Origin: Bog-105 sp965277855
GTDB lineage: Bacteria; Acidobacteriota; Terriglobia; Bryobacterales; Bryobacteraceae
NCBI GenBank assembly: GCA_965277855.1
Contig: OZ255847.1
Coordinates: 558,001-622,000, forward strand
Direction of reading: 5' to 3'
DNA length: 64,000 bases
Shown here: positions 18,148-26,013 of the stretch, piece by piece
How the letters are laid out: the number at the start of each line of letters is the position of its first letter
How positions within the stretch are numbered: position 1 is the stretch's first letter
The notes under the pieces: model-generated
The model's input: only the letters and a program-made list of their open reading frames with translations
The model's database searches: none
What the model was told of the DNA's origin: nothing
Program-made: the position numbers and the translations under genes

Positions 18148-18404
18148 TATTACGGCTGGACTACTTTGAACATAGACGCCAGCGTGGAAGGGACATGCTC
18201 ACTATCCTGATCGGTAGGCCACGCCCCATTGGGAGAGGGCTTGCAAATAGGTCAGCGTCTGCAGAATAGTACAGCGGGTCCGATTTCGGCAGCACTGGAT
18301 TTCTCACGTCCGTTCATGCTTGATTAGAGACCGCTGGTACCCGAGGCAAGATCACCTGCGAGAAAGGGCAAAAGCCGTTTCTTGGGGTTGAGACATACTG
18401 TCGC
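18148..18404. other. Intergenic stretch without recognisable features
   Basis: Together with 18564-18658 this forms a 510 bp gap between the RES toxin and the GH127 gene. I see no tRNA, terminator with a U-run, or conserved reading frame in it, apart from one small ORF at 18405 and a short hairpin at 18567-18585 (GGCCTT-AAAAAGG-AAGGCC). Confidence 0.4.
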
Positions 18405-18563
18405 ATGTGGTCTCATACCAGGCGATCCACGTCGGAAATGATGCTAATCGTTTTACTGATGCTGGTTATTACCGCGATCGTGTTATGGCCGATGGCCAAG
18501 TGGATCGAACTCCATGTAAGGAACAGTGAGAAGGTGCTGATCGAACATGCGCGCCGGCGCTGA
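18405..18563 (+). CDS. Possible small single-pass membrane protein
   Basis: A 52-residue ORF: a basic/polar start (MWSHTRRSTSE), a continuous hydrophobic helix (MMLIVLLMLVITAIVLWPMA) and a charged tail (HVRNSEKVLIEHARRR). The positive-inside layout is sensible for a membrane peptide. No convincing ribosome site precedes the ATG and I know no family, so it may be chance. It lies in a gap next to a toxin-antitoxin pair. Confidence 0.3.
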   Translation: MWSHTRRSTSEMMLIVLLMLVITAIVLWPMAKWIELHVRNSEKVLIEHARRR

Positions 18564-18658
18564 TCTGGCCTTAAAAAGGAAGGCCGATGTCTTCCAGGTA
18601 GCGGCCCTGCTTTTGTCGGGATCTCTGTTCGTGTTTTCAGCACTCGCTGAAATCTGTG

Positions 18659-21070
18659 TTATTGCACTTGCCACTCTTCGACGCCGGAGTTGGCGCCGGG
18701 ATCGAGTTCGACTTCAAGACGCATGGCTTCGGTTTTGACCGGCGCGAACGCAACTTTGTTGTACCGGTCAGGCTCGACGCCGTAGGCGCCGTCCACAGCC
18801 ACCGGTTTCCATTCGCCGTCCTGCTTGTAGAGCAGCCGCCAGCTTCGCGGCAGTTTCGTCCCCTGATCGCAAAACCAATAGACGGCGGCGGTCGAAACAG
18901 TGGCAGGCTCCCTGAAAGCGTACTCGATCCATTGCCGGTCGCCGTTGCCCGGGGCCCAGGCGAAGTAGGAATTCCGATCGGCGGAGGAGGCAGGCGGCTC
19001 GCCATCGGCGACGAGGTGCGGCTCGCGAATGCCGTTAGAAGTGACAGTAGGGCCGGAGGCGGTCACTTTGCTTTCGCTCGCCAGCGTAGGAAACGGCGTG
19101 GGGTGTGCCTTTGCCTCGGATTCGGCGATCCAGACCTCCATCTGGCCGGGGCCGCGGTTGGCCCAGGCGTAGTAAGGAATGGCGGTCAGGGTTTCGGTGC
19201 CGTGTTCGACTGAGCCGTTTTGCGCGCTGCGCAAGGCGATGGCCTGGCCTTCAATCACCTCGACGCCGTGCAGCAGGGCGGGTTCGAAGCGCGCCTTCAG
19301 CGGCGTATCGCGCGCGAGCACGAGATTGCGCACGTGCTTATCGCGGCTGTCGGGCCATTCGGCGCAGAACACAATGGGGCCACGCTCAAGGGCAACAAGT
19401 CCGCGATCGGATTGCACCTGCTCGTTGGCAACAACGCGTCGCACCGGCATGGGGAGCGAGAGCTCGATACGGTCGCCTTTCTTCCAGCGGCGCGCGATCG
19501 TGGCGTAGCCGTTATCAAACGTGAGCGACATCGGTTTGCCATTGACTTTCAGCGTGACCGGAGTGGTGCGGCCCGCGTCGGCGAAGCGATAGAGGTCGCC
19601 TGGTACGGCTTCACCGCGCGCCCAGCCGGGCACCCGCAGCTTCAACGCGAACTGGCCGCTCGCCGCGGGATTGACGGTGAGTTTGATATCACCCGACCAC
19701 GGATAATCGGTCTGCTGCACGAGCGTCACCTTACGGCCACCAGGCAGCGTGAAATCCGCGCTGTTGCTCATGTAGAGATTCACGTAAATGGCCGCGTTTT
19801 TCTGCGCGTAGACGTAGCCCGGAACCGAAGGCAGAAAGCGGGTGATGTTGCCCGGGCAGCAGGCTACGCCGAACCAGGGGCTGCGCTGGTGCTGGCCGTT
19901 CGATTCGAGCGGGTTCGGATAAAAGTATGTCTTGCCGTCGAGCGCGACGCCGGACAGCAAGCCGTTATACAGCGTGCGCTCGAAGACGTCGACATATTTT
20001 GCATCTCCGTGCAGCAGGAAGAGCCGCTGGTCCCAGAAATCGCTGGCCACTGCGGCGCAGGTTTCGTTGTAGGCGGTCATGTTCGGCAGCTGGTAGTTGG
20101 CGCCGAAGGCCTCGCCTTGGCCGAGCGCGCCCACACCCCCGGTAATGTAGTATTTCTGGTCAACCATGTTGTTCCAGATGAGGTCGATCGCTTTGAGGTA
20201 AGCCGGATCGCCGGTGAGCGCCGCCACATCAGCCATCCCGGAGTACATGTAGCCGGCGCGCACGGCGTGGCCTTCGGCTTCCGTTTGGTCGACGGGCGGC
20301 ACATCGGCCTGATTGTAGGCCTTGCCGCCGGGGCCGCGACTGTCAAGCAGGAAGCGGGCGAGGGCAAGATACTGCTGGTCCCCGGTTACGCGGTAAAGCT
20401 TGACCAATCCCATCTCGACGATCTGGTGGCCGGGATAGATTTTGCGTTTGCCGGGGCCGAAGGTTTTGACAAGCAGATTGGCGTTTTTGAGCGCGACGTC
20501 GAGCAGCGTGCGGTCGCCGGTCGCCTGGTAATTCGCGACCGCCGCTTCATAGAGATGGCCGCAGTTGTAGAGTTCGTGACTCGACTGCTCTTCGTTGACC
20601 CAACGCGCGTTGCCGGCCCAGGGATGCGGGTGCTGCGGGTCGATGGTGCGCGTGGTATACAGATAACCGTCAGGCTCCTGGGCGGCCTTAATCTTCTGAA
20701 TCAGGCTGTCGACATAGGCTTTGAGCTTGGGGTCTGGATGGACACTGAGCGCATACGATGCGCCTTCGATGACCTTGTAGAGATCGGTGTCGTCGAAAGG
20801 ATAGCCGGGGGAGTGTTTGTCGGTCAGGGTCTGGCCTTGCAATACTTCGGCGGCGCGGACAAAGTTTTCAATGCGGCCCGTGCGGTCGCATTGCTCGAAA
20901 GCGGTTGGAATGCTGACGGTGCGGTTCGTTTCAATGCGCGGCGCCCAGAACCGGTCGTTCAGGTGAACGGCGGTGAAGGGCACCGGCTGGATGGGGTAGT
21001 CTGTCGATGGCTTGGCGGCGAAGCAGAGTGCGGCCAGGGCGAGCGCGATGAGGAGAGTGGGCAATCTCAT
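18659..21070 (-). CDS. GH127 beta-L-arabinofuranosidase with C-terminal binding domain
   Basis: An 803-residue secreted enzyme (signal peptide LLIALALAALCFAAK) releasing L-arabinofuranose. The zinc-thiolate active site of GH127 is visible: NETCAAV at 335-341 (Glu and Cys ligands) and ACCPGN at 403-408, whose Cys pair supplies the nucleophile and a metal ligand. The barrel of (alpha/alpha)6 type spans 30-430, followed by beta-sandwiches. Residues 665-803 form a discoidin/F5-8-like module (HLVADGEPPASSADRNSYF, WRLLYKQDGEWKPV). It starts 24 bp after the receptor gene, making a two-gene uptake and degradation unit. Confidence 0.93.
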   Translation of the reverse strand: MRLPTLLIALALAALCFAAKPSTDYPIQPVPFTAVHLNDRFWAPRIETNRTVSIPTAFEQCDRTGRIENFVRAAEVLQGQTLTDKHSPGYPFDDTDLYKVIEGASYALSVHPDPKLKAYVDSLIQKIKAAQEPDGYLYTTRTIDPQHPHPWAGNARWVNEEQSSHELYNCGHLYEAAVANYQATGDRTLLDVALKNANLLVKTFGPGKRKIYPGHQIVEMGLVKLYRVTGDQQYLALARFLLDSRGPGGKAYNQADVPPVDQTEAEGHAVRAGYMYSGMADVAALTGDPAYLKAIDLIWNNMVDQKYYITGGVGALGQGEAFGANYQLPNMTAYNETCAAVASDFWDQRLFLLHGDAKYVDVFERTLYNGLLSGVALDGKTYFYPNPLESNGQHQRSPWFGVACCPGNITRFLPSVPGYVYAQKNAAIYVNLYMSNSADFTLPGGRKVTLVQQTDYPWSGDIKLTVNPAASGQFALKLRVPGWARGEAVPGDLYRFADAGRTTPVTLKVNGKPMSLTFDNGYATIARRWKKGDRIELSLPMPVRRVVANEQVQSDRGLVALERGPIVFCAEWPDSRDKHVRNLVLARDTPLKARFEPALLHGVEVIEGQAIALRSAQNGSVEHGTETLTAIPYYAWANRGPGQMEVWIAESEAKAHPTPFPTLASESKVTASGPTVTSNGIREPHLVADGEPPASSADRNSYFAWAPGNGDRQWIEYAFREPATVSTAAVYWFCDQGTKLPRSWRLLYKQDGEWKPVAVDGAYGVEPDRYNKVAFAPVKTEAMRLEVELDPGANSGVEEWQVQ

Positions 21071-21094
21071 TTCGGTACGTAGCGGGTTTGAAGA

Positions 21095-24000
21095 TCAGAA
21101 GAAGAATTTGGCGCCGATTTGCAGCCAGCGCGGCTGGGCCTGCGAAGTGGACTTCCCGAACGTGCCGCTGTTCAGATTGCTGCTGATGCCGTTCAGGTTC
21201 GGGTGATTAAAGATGTTGTAATACTCAAAGCGAAGCTGCAGGCTGAAGCGTTCGGAAAGCTTCGTGGTCTTGAGCAGGCTGGCATCGGTCTCGGCGAAGC
21301 CCGGGTTGCGATAAAGGCCCGGCCGTTCGTTGCCTTCCGAGCCGAAGCTGGGCGTGGTGATAATGCCGGGCGCGAACAAGCCGTTCAGATAAGCAGTGCG
21401 GCTGGTGGGCAGCTTGTACGTAGAGACATTCGGATAATCGTTGTTGTAGCCGTCGGCGTTGAAGTCGCCGCTGCCGGGCGCGTAGCCGGTGAAGATGCCG
21501 GCGGCATTCGAAACCGGTTGAAAAGCGGCGTCCGTGTACACGGTGAACGGATTTCCGTTCTGGGCAGTAGAGGTGCCGCTGATCGCCCAGCCGCCAAGGA
21601 TGTGACCTACCCAGCCTTTGCCGCCATACGGCGTGGGCAACTCATAATTCCAGACGAGCGAGAAGCGGTCGGGCGCATCCCAGGCCGAATAGCTGTAGTA
21701 CTGATTGATGTCCGGATAGGTGGGATAGAACTGCGAGTTGTCTTTGGAGACCGAGTGCGTGTACGAGGTGTCGAAATAAAACTTGTCGTGAAACAGGCGG
21801 CCTTTGAACTGCGTGAGCAGCGCGTTGTAGTTCGCGTGTGCGCCGTTCGATTGATAATTGATCGCTCCGAAGCTCTTATTGAGGCGGGTAGGCGTGGTGG
21901 TGTTGTTCAGGATCAGGTCGTCGGCGAAGCGATTGATGTCGGTGCCATAGGAGGTGTTGCCGACGTTGCCGTAGCCTGTAATGATGTTGTAGGAGTGCGA
22001 GCCGGCATAGCCAATACTCGCAATCATGTTGCCGAAGAGCTTGTGCTCGGCATTGGCGGAGTAGTTGAAGGTGGTGGGCGCGGTGAGATCGGGCTGATTC
22101 GCTCCGATCGCGATCTGCGCGCCGGGCACGCCGCCACGGGAATCGAGCGGCTGTCCCTGGTAAGCCGGATACGGAAACCCTTCCGGCTTTGCCGCGTTCG
22201 TTCCGAGAGCAAAGATCGGTGCTGCGGTCGTGCCATCGGAAAAGAAGGTGGGCACGATGAAGTTCGGCGGATTGCCGTTAATGATGTCGCTCAAGTTACC
22301 GAGCGTCGGCATGTCGTGATAAACGCCGGTGCCGCCACGAATGACCCAGCTGCCATCTTTGAAGGGATCCCATGCAATGCCGGCCCGCGGCGCGAACGCC
22401 TTGTAGAGACCGGTGCCGAGAATACGATCCTGCACGCTGACGTAGCTGTTCGCTACCTGATCGTTGAAGGTGGAGCCCTGCCCGCGATGGTAGGCGGCCA
22501 CCACGGTGCCGGGCAGCGAGGCGTAAGGATTGCCAAAGTTATCCCAACGGAGACCGGCCGTGACGGTCACGTTCGGAGCGGCTTTCCAGGTGTCTTCGAC
22601 GAAAGCGCCGGCAGTGGTGGTGGAGTAGCCATAATTGCCGGCCTGCGGCTGCCCGCTGACGGGATTGTAGGACAGTTGCGTTTCGCTTTTCACGTTGCTG
22701 GCGACTAGATCGATGAGGTTATTGAAGTTGAAGACAGGCTGTGTGTGGACCGGCGCAAAGAGAGCCGTGTCGTCGCCATGCCAGCCGTCGTAACCGATGC
22801 GCAGCGTGTGATTGCCCGTAATGTGCGTGAGCACGTCGCGCCAGTGATAGCTGTGCTGGATGAAATCGCCTTGCGCGAATCCGGTGCCGAAGCCGCTGAT
22901 GCCGTTGACATTGACGGTGGGCACGGTGAAATCGCCTGTAAGGTTGTTAACGCCTTCCACTCGCAGAAAGGCGAAAGCGGCTTCATTGAGCGTGGTCGGC
23001 GAGAAGGTATGGGTCTCATTGATCTGGACTGATTGGGTGGAAAAAGAGTTGGTCGTATTGAAGGCCGGACGCACGTTGGCCGCGCTGGTGTCGAGGGTGG
23101 TGCGGAAATAGTTACCGTAGAGCCGGTCTTTCTTGAAGTACTTGTCGACACGGACGGCGTACTGCATGCCGTTGCGGTAGGTGTTGGCGTTCTGGGTACC
23201 GTTATCGGTGACGGGAAGAGAGCAGGGAAGAAAACGCGTGGCGGCCGTGCCGCAGGTGTCCGGGAAAAGCTGGGCGGCGGTTTGATTTACGCCCGTGGTG
23301 TTGGCGCCCCCAGGCGTATAGCGGGCGAGCAGTTGCGTGCCGAGCGCGTTCGGATAGGCTGACTGCGCAAAAGAAGTGAACTGCGGCGACTCATAGGTGA
23401 CCGAGTTGACCACTGCGTTCGAGGAGCGCAGCGGCTCGATGGCGAAGAAGAAGAAAAACTGTTTGTGTGGAATGACAGGGCCGCCGATGGTGCCGGAGAC
23501 GTTGTGGCTGTGAAAGGGCAGGTAGCTGTGATTAAATTCGGTGCCGGCCCAGAAGTACTGGTTGGTGAAGTAGTCGCTCGCGAGACCGTGAAACTGGTCG
23601 GTGCCGGACTTGGTGGTTTCGGTAAAGACAATGGAACTGCCGCGGCCGTATTCGGAGGAGTAGGTATTGACAGCGGTGGTGGATTCCTGAATGGCGTCGG
23701 GGTTGGGCGTGAGGTTCAGGACGCCGGGCCGGACGTTGCTTGTGACATCGAGGCCGTCGACCACGAACATGTTGGCATTACTGCTGCGACCGTTGGCGCT
23801 GGCGTCTACCTGCTGTTCGGTGGAAAAATTATCGGCCGCCGAGCCAGGGCTGCCGCTGGCTGAAAGACCGCGCCCCGTGACGCCGGGCGCAAGTGTTACC
23901 AGATTGATCATGTTGCGGCCGGCCAGCGGCACCGCGGCCAATTCCCTGGGCGCGATAGTCTGCTGGTTGCGGGTTTCCGCAGTGTCGAGAATGGGCGCGG

Positions 24001-24367
24001 CACTGGTGACATCGACCGAAGTGGTAGCGCCTGCCACGGAAAGGGCCACCGGCACGTTCAGGTTCTGCCCGGTGCTGAGATTGAGTGTCACTGTGGACGC
24101 CGTGAAACCGGGGGCGTATGCGGTAATCGTATAAGCGCCGGGAGCGAGACTGACGAAGCGGTAATTGCCGCCCGGGCCGGACTTGGCTTCGTTCGAGACG
24201 CCCGTGGCGGTACTGACCAGCTTGAGCGTTGCGTTAGGGACTGCGGAGCCGGAAGGGTCGGTCACGATGCCTTCAATCGCTCCGCTGAACTGGGCCGGAA
24301 GGTTCGCGCTTACACTCAGGAACAAAAAAAGGCCAGCCCATTTGCCGACGCGCGGGACTATCAACAT
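21095..24367 (-). CDS. TonB-dependent receptor, Oar-like, with carboxypeptidase-regulatory-like domain
   Basis: An outer-membrane protein of about 1090 residues. After the signal peptide (AGLFLFLSVSANLPAQ) comes a carboxypeptidase-regulatory-like domain (GAIEGIVTDPSGSAVPNATL), then a plug (PLAGRNMINLVTLAPGVTGRG) and a long beta-barrel that ends in the aromatic signature KFFF. This is the large receptor type abundant in Acidobacteriota. I chose ATG 24367 because it gives the signal peptide and follows a GGGGGTGG stretch; an upstream frame reaches 24481. It is followed by GH127, so an arabinose-containing glycan is the likely cargo (inference). Confidence 0.92.
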   Translation of the reverse strand: MLIVPRVGKWAGLFLFLSVSANLPAQFSGAIEGIVTDPSGSAVPNATLKLVSTATGVSNEAKSGPGGNYRFVSLAPGAYTITAYAPGFTASTVTLNLSTGQNLNVPVALSVAGATTSVDVTSAAPILDTAETRNQQTIAPRELAAVPLAGRNMINLVTLAPGVTGRGLSASGSPGSAADNFSTEQQVDASANGRSSNANMFVVDGLDVTSNVRPGVLNLTPNPDAIQESTTAVNTYSSEYGRGSSIVFTETTKSGTDQFHGLASDYFTNQYFWAGTEFNHSYLPFHSHNVSGTIGGPVIPHKQFFFFFAIEPLRSSNAVVNSVTYESPQFTSFAQSAYPNALGTQLLARYTPGGANTTGVNQTAAQLFPDTCGTAATRFLPCSLPVTDNGTQNANTYRNGMQYAVRVDKYFKKDRLYGNYFRTTLDTSAANVRPAFNTTNSFSTQSVQINETHTFSPTTLNEAAFAFLRVEGVNNLTGDFTVPTVNVNGISGFGTGFAQGDFIQHSYHWRDVLTHITGNHTLRIGYDGWHGDDTALFAPVHTQPVFNFNNLIDLVASNVKSETQLSYNPVSGQPQAGNYGYSTTTAGAFVEDTWKAAPNVTVTAGLRWDNFGNPYASLPGTVVAAYHRGQGSTFNDQVANSYVSVQDRILGTGLYKAFAPRAGIAWDPFKDGSWVIRGGTGVYHDMPTLGNLSDIINGNPPNFIVPTFFSDGTTAAPIFALGTNAAKPEGFPYPAYQGQPLDSRGGVPGAQIAIGANQPDLTAPTTFNYSANAEHKLFGNMIASIGYAGSHSYNIITGYGNVGNTSYGTDINRFADDLILNNTTTPTRLNKSFGAINYQSNGAHANYNALLTQFKGRLFHDKFYFDTSYTHSVSKDNSQFYPTYPDINQYYSYSAWDAPDRFSLVWNYELPTPYGGKGWVGHILGGWAISGTSTAQNGNPFTVYTDAAFQPVSNAAGIFTGYAPGSGDFNADGYNNDYPNVSTYKLPTSRTAYLNGLFAPGIITTPSFGSEGNERPGLYRNPGFAETDASLLKTTKLSERFSLQLRFEYYNIFNHPNLNGISSNLNSGTFGKSTSQAQPRWLQIGAKFFF

Positions 24368-24600
24368 GGTCGCGCCACCCCCTGGAGCAATTAAACTCAA
24401 ATCGAATGCCGATCGGGACAGAAGGATTATACAGGAGGGCAGTACGGCCGGATGTAGGATTTTCCGCGAGGGACTTAGCAAAACTCAGGCAAATCAGTGC
24501 GTACTATTCGGCTATTGAACAGCTCGAGCGATTTTGCACTTTTAAAAGACAGATACAGCAGTCTCGCTCCTCAACGATTTTTCTCGACTTTTACCAAGAA

Positions 24601-24840
24601 TCAATGGTCGGACACGACACGGCCGACATTGGAGACGAGCGCTTCCGCGATCTTGGCATCGGTTTCGGACAAACCGACTCCGTTCGAATCGGCGTCCGGC
24701 CACTCAATATTATCGTCCGAGGGACTGGATGGCTCTTCATTCTTACGCTGCAGACGCTTGGCCATCTTTTCCTGCTGACGCTCTTTCCGCTCTTGTTCTT
24801 TCTGACGTTTCTTGAAAGTTTGCGGGCCTCGACCTGGCAT
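24601..24840 (-). CDS. Small highly charged conserved protein
   Basis: A 79-residue protein starting MPGRGPQTFKKRQKEQERKE. The first half is a Lys/Arg/Glu/Gln helix, probably a coiled coil or RNA-binding tail; the second half is acidic (SPSDDNIEWPDADS). AGGAG six bases before the ATG is a good ribosome site. I recall similar short proteins in Acidobacteriota genomes, but none with a known role. It lies just downstream of the RNA-binding protein gene on the same strand, so they may share a transcript. Confidence 0.75.
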   Translation of the reverse strand: MPGRGPQTFKKRQKEQERKERQQEKMAKRLQRKNEEPSSPSDDNIEWPDADSNGVGLSETDAKIAEALVSNVGRVVSDH

Positions 24841-24859
24841 AAACGCTCCTGTTTGTTAA

Positions 24860-24907
24860 CGCTGCTTGCGCGCAGGGCATGAAGGCCGCAGCAACACGCA
24901 AGCAGCG
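24860..24907 (-). promoter_or_regulatory. Long stem-loop in the leader of the small charged protein
   Basis: CGCTGCTTGCG (24860-24870) and CGCAAGCAGCG (24897-24907) form a perfect 11-base inverted repeat with a 26-base loop. In the minus-strand transcript it lies between the RNA-binding protein gene and the start of the small charged protein, just upstream of its AGGAG. It could limit readthrough, protect a 3' end, or act as an RNA structure that responds to temperature. Confidence 0.5.
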
Positions 24908-24929
24908 GAATTTAAAAACTACTTAAGCT

Positions 24930-24945
24930 CAGCTAATCAGCTGAT
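24930..24945 (-). terminator. Possible weak terminator after the RNA-binding protein gene
   Basis: TCAGCT-GATT-AGCTGA forms a six-base stem with a four-base loop 26 bp after the stop codon. A TTTTT run follows about 15 bases later, further away than in a standard intrinsic terminator. It would separate the RRM gene from the small charged protein gene, perhaps only partly. Confidence 0.35.
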
Positions 24946-24971
24946 CGAAATCAACTTCTAGCGGGGCGGTA

Positions 24972-25328
24972 CTACCAGCGTGATCCGCCGCGGCCACCGC
25001 CGCCGCCGCCCCCGCGATTGCCGCCTCGACCACCGCCGCCACCGCCGCGATTGCCACCGTATCCACCCCCGCCGCCACCGGTTGGTTTTGGCCGTGCTTC
25101 ATTTACGTTCATGGCACGACCGTAAAGTTCAGCTCCATTGAGCTGGGTAATAGCCGTTTGCGCGGCTTCCGCATCTGTCATCTCGACAAAGGCAAAACCG
25201 CGTGGTTGACCGGTGTCGCGATCTGTGACGAGATTGACACGTTCCACACTTCCATACGCTTCAAATGCCGCTTGCAGATCGGCCGGCGTGGCTTGATAAC
25301 TCAAATTTCCCACGAATATGTTGGTCAC
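24972..25328 (-). CDS. RRM-domain RNA-binding protein, glycine-rich
   Basis: One RNA recognition motif spans residues 1-82. RNP2 is IFVGNLSY (4-11) and RNP1 is RGFAFVEM (44-51), with the aromatic residues that stack on RNA bases. Residues 85-118 are a Gly/Arg-rich tail (repeats of GGGGGR and GGNRGG), as in cold-induced RNA-binding proteins of cyanobacteria and plants. The start is GTG at 25328 with AGAGGA seven bases upstream. It is divergent from a cold-shock protein gene, so both are probably induced at low temperature as RNA chaperones. Confidence 0.93.
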   Translation of the reverse strand: MTNIFVGNLSYQATPADLQAAFEAYGSVERVNLVTDRDTGQPRGFAFVEMTDAEAAQTAITQLNGAELYGRAMNVNEARPKPTGGGGGGYGGNRGGGGGGRGGNRGGGGGGGRGGSRW

Positions 25329-25544
25329 AGTAAGTTCCTCTTGCTACAAAATTTATCTTTGTCAGACTGCTCTGAAAACCAACTTGAAGGGAAGGAAGAA
25401 ATAGCCGCCCGAAGGCACTCGGATTGGATTGCAAATGCGGGCAAAGACAACCTTAGGATATCAGGACTTCACCCGAATTGCCAAGCACGCCCATCGCCAA
25501 GTGCCCGATTCCGGCAAACAAACCGGCCGAACCACTAAAAATAA

Positions 25545-25573
25545 TTGACAGAAAACCGCCTCTCCAGTTATCT
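25545..25573 (+). promoter_or_regulatory. Sigma70-type promoter of the cold-shock protein gene
   Basis: TTGACA (25545-25550) and TTATCT (25568-25573) are separated by exactly 17 bases. Transcription would begin near 25580, giving a 5' leader of about 119 bases before the ATG at 25699. Long leaders that refold with temperature are usual for cspA-type mRNAs. Confidence 0.65.
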
Positions 25574-25698
25574 TTGATAAGCACGTAAATTCCTTCCTGT
25601 CATTTGAACTCACTCGTACGGCCAATTCCCTTCATGGTTAGCAGGTCTCGATTCCCTCATTTGATTTGTTAGGTTCGTGTAGCAAGAAAGAGAGAAAC

Positions 25699-25902
25699 AT
25701 GAAAGAAACTGGAACCGTTAAGTGGTTCAATGCAGCCAAAGGATTTGGATTTATCGCCCGCGAGAATGGTGAAGATGTCTTCGTACATTTTTCCGCGATT
25801 GAGTCCTCCGGATACAGAAGCTTGGATGAAGGCGCCCGTGTCTCCTTCGTCGTGAAAAATGGCCCCAAAGGCCTGCAGGCTGAACAGGTATCGTTGGCGT
25901 AG
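25699..25902 (+). CDS. Cold-shock protein, CspA family
   Basis: A 67-residue OB-fold protein that binds single-stranded RNA and DNA. Both nucleic-acid motifs are present: KWFNAAKGFGFI (RNP1, KGFGFI) and DVFVHFSAI (RNP2, VFVHF). Length is normal. The ATG at 25699 was chosen over an upstream in-frame start at 25666 because the family always begins about five residues before the GTVKWF motif and GAGAG precedes it. Its own promoter lies 120 bp upstream and a hairpin follows the stop. Confidence 0.97.
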   Translation: MKETGTVKWFNAAKGFGFIARENGEDVFVHFSAIESSGYRSLDEGARVSFVVKNGPKGLQAEQVSLA

Positions 25903-25935
25903 ACAGAACTCCGACATTACAATTCGTTTGAAAAT

Positions 25936-25965
25936 AAAGAGGTTCCGGTGTTTCGGGACCTCTTT
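25936..25965 (+). terminator. Hairpin terminator after the cold-shock gene
   Basis: AAAGAGGTTCC pairs with GGGACCTCTTT (11 base pairs with one G-U), around an eight-base loop, 33 bp after the csp stop. The U-tract is short (CUCUUU inside the arm), so termination may be partial. It also shows that the PQQ dehydrogenase start must be at 26014, downstream of the hairpin. Confidence 0.55.
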
Positions 25966-26013
25966 CCGCATGCGCTCGCGCCAGATGATACAGTAGCCGG
26001 TTCGAGACTGAAA

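Noticed and set aside
18616..18652. TTTCAGC-ACTC-GCTGAAA hairpin as terminator after GH127
   Set aside because: The stem is present but no T-run follows on the minus strand.
19220..21082. 620-residue open frame on the plus strand
   Set aside because: It is the mirror of the GH127 gene, whose active-site motifs and family length are clear; the plus-strand product has no recognisable domain.
21119..22708. 529-residue open frame on the plus strand
   Set aside because: Antisense to the TonB-dependent receptor; Val/Gly/Arg-rich composition typical of a reverse-strand shadow in GC-rich DNA.
24972..25080. GC-rich short repeats as CRISPR or VNTR
   Set aside because: They are Gly/Arg codons in the tail of the RRM protein, not spaced repeats.
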